Shown in pieces: positions 59,653 through 64,000 of a stretch of 64,000 bases of DNA. This DNA comes from Halichoerus grypus (lineage: Eukaryota > Chordata > Mammalia > Carnivora > Phocidae). Numbering within the stretch: position 1 is the first letter of the stretch; each line of letters begins with the position of its first letter. A program made the position numbers and the translations under genes. The notes beneath the pieces are model-generated. The model worked only from the letters and a program-made list of their open reading frames with translations. It was not told the origin of the DNA and searched no databases. Location: NCBI RefSeq assembly GCF_964656455.1, contig NC_135720.1, forward strand, positions 56,942,598 through 57,006,597, written 5' to 3'.

Positions 59653-61234
59653 GCTACCTGCTTCATCTCTCTGCCCCCTTCTGCCCCCTGCTCTCTAAAA
59701 TTTCTTTCTAATTTTATTTTCTTATATAGAGAGGCTCAGAGACTGGTGAGCTACTAAACAGACAAGCAACTTGAGAATGGGAGAATGGAATGCCAATCAG
59801 CCCTTTGTGAAAGCATCTCCAATGTCTACCAGCGGCCCTTTTGGAACCTCTGCTTCAGCTGACTTTAGAAAAAGATTAATCCATTTCTTCTTCCAAGAAA
59901 AAGAGAAAAAAATATATAAAATCTTTACAAATGTGTCGCCATTTCCAAAGTTACTATCAAAATTTAAATTGTTGCAGTTGCTAATACTTCATGGAAGTCT
60001 GCTGCCATCATCAACACAGCTACTAACAATAATATTGGCACCTCTAATTAATATTGTTTCAGAAGGTGCTTCCAGAGAAAGATAGGAAGAAAACTTTTGC
60101 TTTCTAGATGTCCTACACACTGGTAAGAATAATTGAGCTAGAATTGTTAAATGAATTGGTGGAGGCTGGATGTGGGTTGGTGAAAGAGTCTGAAGTTCTT
60201 CGGTGGTTTTCAAATATTGATGGTGGTGGTATAAACTCATTTGAAGGTTCTTCTCCAGCGAACTCCTAAACTCAAAAAAAGAAATTTTTCAGAATCCCGA
60301 ATAAGCGTAACTTTGGTGCAATCCTGGGGGAGGGGAATATTAGCTACTATAAGAAAGACAGGAAGTTCTGATAAGATCTTCCCCTGCTATCTTTCCTATT
60401 GAACAAAAGGCTTAAAATATCAGGGAGTAAGGTAGAGCTACATACATGATCACCCTAAGGCAACAGTAAACAACAAATGCGATTGTAGAAAAGGAACAGA
60501 AAAAAATAAATAAATAAAAAGGCTAGGAATATGCACTGGACCCAGAACTACAGCTATGGTAAGAACAGAATGCAGAGGACATACCTCCAAGACCCAAGGA
60601 CACAGTACTCACATAAGACCTAGGCTTACTAAGAACAACATAGAATTTTGCAGCCTCATTCTCAACTAGGCTAACAAGCAGAAAGCAGTAAGTAAAAGTG
60701 AAACACTGCAATAGAGAGTTACAAGGGCTACACAAGGGAAGATCTTTATTGAAGAGTGAAGTAGGAATTGAGAAAAATCCTCTGGCCAACTTGTCTCCAC
60801 CCTTACACAAGGTATTATTACTTCAAGAATTTGAAGCTAGTAAAAGAGTCCTACTATAAATAGGTTATTTTGTTAACAGACACACATAAAATGATATTAA
60901 ATACTGAGAGACCTAATGGTCACCATGAAAATCACACTACATTCTTCTTATTTAGTACATATAAAATTTAAATAATTGCATGTGTATTAAAATATGCTTC
61001 TCTAAATGATTAGGTGTAACATAATTTTAATAAAAAGTAAGTTACTGGAAATTTAAAAACTACCAAAAATGATTGACTTTAGGCATGTGTTTTCTATATA
61101 TAATTTGATGGCACAGGATATTTCTTTACTTGACTATTAAAATACAATACTGAAGAAAATGATGATAGAAATTTGTAACAACTCCAAAAGAATGGAACAT
61201 ATAATCCCACTTCAAAAGTTCCATTACAATGTAA
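59653..61234. other. Unclassified sequence
   Basis: No gene or repeat recognised. Open frames at 59771-60085 (+), 59989-60240 (-) and 60523-60810 (-) show no recognisable domain or codon pattern and no exon borders that I can support. Confidence 0.4.
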
Positions 61235-61250
61235 AGAAATAACTACTTTT

Positions 61251-61428
61251 TTAAAAAAGATTTTATTTATTTATTTGAGAAAGAGAGAGAATGAGTGGTG
61301 GGGAGGGGCAGACAGGGAGAGAGAGAGAGAGGCAGATTTCCTGATGCAAGGCTCCATCCCAGGACCTGGAGATCATGACCTGAGTTGAAGGTAGATGCTT
61401 AACTGATGGAGACACCCAGGCATCCCAG
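61251..61428 (-). mobile_element. CAN-SINE with internal deletion, minus orientation
   Basis: A reversed element lacking about 20 bases after 'ggcagatttcctgatgc'. Duplications agaaataactactttt (61235-61250) and ggaaataacaactttt (61429-61444) differ at two positions. Confidence 0.93.
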
Positions 61429-61636
61429 GAAATAACAACTTTTTATTCAAATAAATAAACACCTAACTTATCCAAAAATATGGTAACCTTTCAACCTTTC
61501 TATTATGTGTTCTTAAGATATATTGAATTTATTATATGTTTTTAATAATTTAGCCTTTAGCACTTTCTTCTTTCCACATTTATCCTTTATTATTACATAT
61601 CAGAGTGAAAAAATTTTTATGATGGGGAGGAGAGAA

Positions 61637-61855
61637 GACCTAGTAATAATTAACATGTATTAACTTCTTATTATGTGCTAGGTAGGAATCTACTTGCTTT
61701 ACATTTTTAATTCCATTCCCACAAAACTCCCTAACCTCAGAACTCGACTTAATCCACATTTGGTAGGTGAAGAAACTTGCCTTAAATAATGAAAATAAAG
61801 AAGGTTGGAACTAGGATTTAAATAAGCATTCTGACTACAAAGTACACACTTGTAA
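61637..61855 (+). mobile_element. MIR SINE, plus orientation
   Basis: 'aataattaacatgtattaac', 'attatgtgctaggtaggaat', 'tggtaggtgaagaaacttgc' and 'ggttggaactaggatttaaa' follow MIR order. Confidence 0.7.
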
Positions 61856-61924
61856 GCACTGACTTTCTTGAATTACTGAAAATAAAATGCAAAAAGTTTC
61901 TAGAATACCTAGACTTAGGTCCTC

Positions 61925-62060
61925 CTTTAATTGTTTAAACTAGGTCTGTTTCCCTCAATGTAAGATGAACTATATAATTATAACTTTTCTCTTCAGAACC
62001 ACTATAAGAATTAAGTGAAGTGATAGCTAGGGAAGGTGTTTTTTAAGCTAGTAATTAGTA
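61925..62060 (-). mobile_element. Probable MIR fragment, minus orientation
   Basis: 'tctgtttccctcaatgtaag' and 'accactataagaattaagtg' match the reversed MIR 3' half. Confidence 0.5.
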
Positions 62061-62386
62061 TACGTATGTGTTTGAACCCACTTATTATATGATACCAAGT
62101 TGTTTTATTTTGTTTTGTTTGGCTTATCAATTCTGGTTGACTCAACTCCTAGAGAATTATAATAATAATTAATGCTTTTTAAAAGTTTAGTGGAATAGTA
62201 TTTTATTTTTTAAATAAAAATTATCTTTGATTTCCTAATTGTATGTCTGTTAGTTAAATTGATAGCTCAGGTTTACTTGTTTATTGTACTCGTTATATTC
62301 TGATTATTTTAAAATCAGAAAAAGAAAAAAAAAGGATTCAGACATAATGAAGGGACATTACTTCTTATGTATTTTAATGATTGATT
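62061..62386. other. Unclassified AT-rich sequence
   Basis: Nothing recognised. Confidence 0.4.
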
Positions 62387-62402
62387 TAAAAGAAAGGCAC
62401 AG

Positions 62403-62608
62403 GGGCGCCTGGGTGGGTCAGTCATTAAGCGTCTGCCTTCGGCTCAGGTCATGATCCCAGGGTCCTGGGATTGAGCCCCACATCGGGCTCCCTGCTCAGC
62501 AGGAAGCCTGCTTCTCCCTCTCCCACTCCCCCTGCTTGTGTTCCCTCTCTCGCTGTGTCTCTATCAAATAAATAAATAAAATCTTTAAAAAAAAATAAAA
62601 AATAAAAA
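62403..62608 (+). mobile_element. CAN-SINE, plus orientation
   Basis: A full-length copy with an extended A/T-rich tail. The perfect 16-bp target-site duplication taaaagaaaggcacag is at 62387-62402 and 62609-62624, so this is probably one of the younger insertions. Confidence 0.96.
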
Positions 62609-62624
62609 TAAAAGAAAGGCACAG

Positions 62625-63304
62625 TTAAAAGTAAATTAACTCATTCCTATTCATTAAAGATTGAAAGAGAATTACGATGAGTTCTTTATTATTCACAAAT
62701 GCCTTTAGCTATGGTGACAAAAACTGTATCAATTTAAAATGCAATTATATGTAAACGCATTTTCTAATTTGTATTAGTAAGTATATGAGATTTCGTCATT
62801 TATGCAGGTTGGATACTACAAATTTGACTTCTACTCTGTTTTCATCTCCCTACTATCCAATTTTGTCAGCAATGCATATAACAAAACTTAAAACTGTAAG
62901 GTAATACACAAGAATTAATTAATAATTTTTGTTATTAATTAAGGAGAAGGGGAAAGTTATGTATAAACATTTGTGAGTGATTCTGCCTCAGATAATTCTC
63001 CCTTGTAACTACAAAAAAAGACATCCCAGATACATGGAGAATGGCAGAGAGCAAAGTTGAAATTTCCTCAGTTGAACCACCAAAGCAACCCTGGAACTAC
63101 CTACTTCCAGATGGCTTATTAAATAAGTAATACACTTTCCTGCATTTTAAAACACTATTTGGGTATTTGTTTTCTTCTAGGTGGGAGAATCTCTAACTCA
63201 TGCTGTCCTTTTTACTTCCTTTATTAATTCTCCACTAATAAATATAAATCCCCTTAGTATCCAAGGATAACTGATATATGATGATGACTAATTGAGGGAA
63301 GGAA

Positions 63305-63306
<2 letters not shown>
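62625..63306. other. Unclassified AT-rich sequence
   Basis: No gene or repeat recognised. Confidence 0.4.

Positions 63307-63342
<36 letters not shown>
63307..63342. repeat. (GT)n microsatellite
   Basis: About 18 uninterrupted GT units. Confidence 0.96.
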
Positions 63343-63345
<3 letters not shown>

Positions 63346-63439
63346 CATGTACTTGCAGAGCTATGTGAATATTAAAGAAAACAAACACAACATATAAAAA
63401 CATCCAGAGATAGAAAAAAATTTAGACTCAAGAAAAGAA

Positions 63440-63600
63440 CAGATGGGTGTAGTTAATGTTATTAGGGAGACATAGGGGCAAGGTTACCTTGGGCAGTACA
63501 AAGTATTATAAAGATTTTGTACTTGATCCTAAGAGCTACTGGGTAGTGGTTGTGATGGTGGTGTCTAAATCATTTTAAGTGATGCATTTGAGTTTATTTA
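63440..63600 (-). mobile_element. Possible L2 fragment, minus orientation
   Basis: 'agtattataaagattttgta' followed by 'cctaagagctactgggtagt' resembles the reversed L2 segment that contains 'aggactttggcttttactct'. Diverged. Confidence 0.4.
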
Positions 63601-63679
63601 TTTTTTTTTTGATACTATGTGAGACAGAATTAGAGGGTGAGGCAAAAGTAAATGAAAGTAATGCGAGTACAGTAGACTT

Positions 63680-63879
63680 TTTTTTTTTTAAGATTTTTAT
63701 TTATTTATTTAACAGAGAGAGAGAGAGAGCACAAGCAGGCAGAGCGGCAGACAGAGGGAGAGGGAGAAGCAGGCTCTCCGCCGAGCAGGGAGCCTGATGT
63801 GGGGCTCAATCCCAGGACCCTGGGATCATGACCTGAGCCGAAGGCAGCCACTTAACTGACTGAGCCACCCAGGCGCCCC
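63680..63879 (-). mobile_element. CAN-SINE, minus orientation
   Basis: A full-length reversed copy. The 9-bp duplication agtagactt is at 63671-63679 and 63886-63894. The plus open frame at 63579-63797 reads into it. Confidence 0.94.
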
Positions 63880-64000
63880 GCGGGTAGTAGACTTCTAGCT
63901 GTTCTGGAAAGAAACGAAGGAGTCTTGGGATAAGAATTCTCAGTGACTATGAGGATGTGAATGTAACAGAGAGGGATATATCAATTTAACTAATGGTTTC

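Noticed and set aside
59771..60085. 104-codon open frame with a mixed composition
   Set aside because: I could not match it to any family, and an overlapping frame exists on the other strand. There is no supporting exon structure.
63750..63879. tRNA-like A and B box text in SINE heads (this and the other CAN-SINEs)
   Set aside because: These are tRNA-derived SINE promoters. They lack a complete cloverleaf and are not tRNA genes.

Overview
The window is nuclear DNA of a carnivoran mammal, most likely an arctoid (the bear, seal, mustelid and raccoon side of Carnivora). The evidence is at least 26 copies of the tRNA-Lys-derived carnivore SINE (CAN-SINE/SINEC). Each has a tRNA-like head, a CT-rich middle and an AAATAAAT/AAAATCTT-poly(A) tail. 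Several copies (20370-20572, 58085-58287) have the head and tail variants I associate with arctoid genomes. 3' ends of carnivore L1 and older layers shared by all placental mammals (L1M, L2, MIR, MLT1) are also present. The species cannot be named from this sequence.

I find no protein-coding gene. The sequence is AT-rich, the longest open frames are about 60-146 codons, and most of those near repeats are fragments of SINE, L1 or MLT1. None shows a recognisable domain or exon structure. The window is best read as intergenic sequence or the inside of a very long intron.

Layout: 1-1.66 kb, no feature recognised. 1.66-6.4 kb, an ancient repeat followed by an old L1 (+) carrying two SINEs and a younger L1 tail. 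8.57-9.05 kb, a retrocopied transcript end with a 16-bp target-site duplication. 9.4-10.0 kb, an MLT1 LTR. 10.0-12.6 kb, repeat-poor. 13.0-17.5 kb, a TG/TA microsatellite followed by a nested, partly inverted L1 cluster. 18.1-23.6 kb, six SINEs and two adjacent MIRs. 24.5 kb, a possible solo LTR. 26.0-26.8 kb, L1 (-). 28.8-34.1 kb, an old L1 (+) that keeps its GC-richer 5' region, ORF1 remnant and 3' end but has lost most of ORF2. It is interrupted by a young antisense L1 and a SINE. 36.2-38.8 kb, four SINEs, one inside an antisense L2. 42.2-46.5 kb, L1 remnants and a possible LTR. 46.8-49.96 kb, old L1-like sequence, SINEs and a striking near-identical direct duplication of about 190 bp. 50.0-53.7 kb, repeat-poor and holding a small strong hairpin. 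55.5-58.3 kb, L2, L1 and three SINEs. 58.3-64.0 kb, mostly unclassified sequence with SINEs, MIRs and microsatellites.

No genes work together here. What the sequence records is layered retrotransposition: L2/MIR/L1M first, then MLT1 and LTRs, then carnivore L1 and SINE copies, many with intact target-site duplications. I saw no undescribed biological system. The observations most worth checking are the local duplication (47975-48170 and 49768-49959), the inverted repeat inside the old L1 5' region (29717-29749 and 30100-30132), the retrocopy (8584-9036) and the hairpin at 51017-51051. Family names are from memory of consensus sequences and would need RepeatMasker to confirm.
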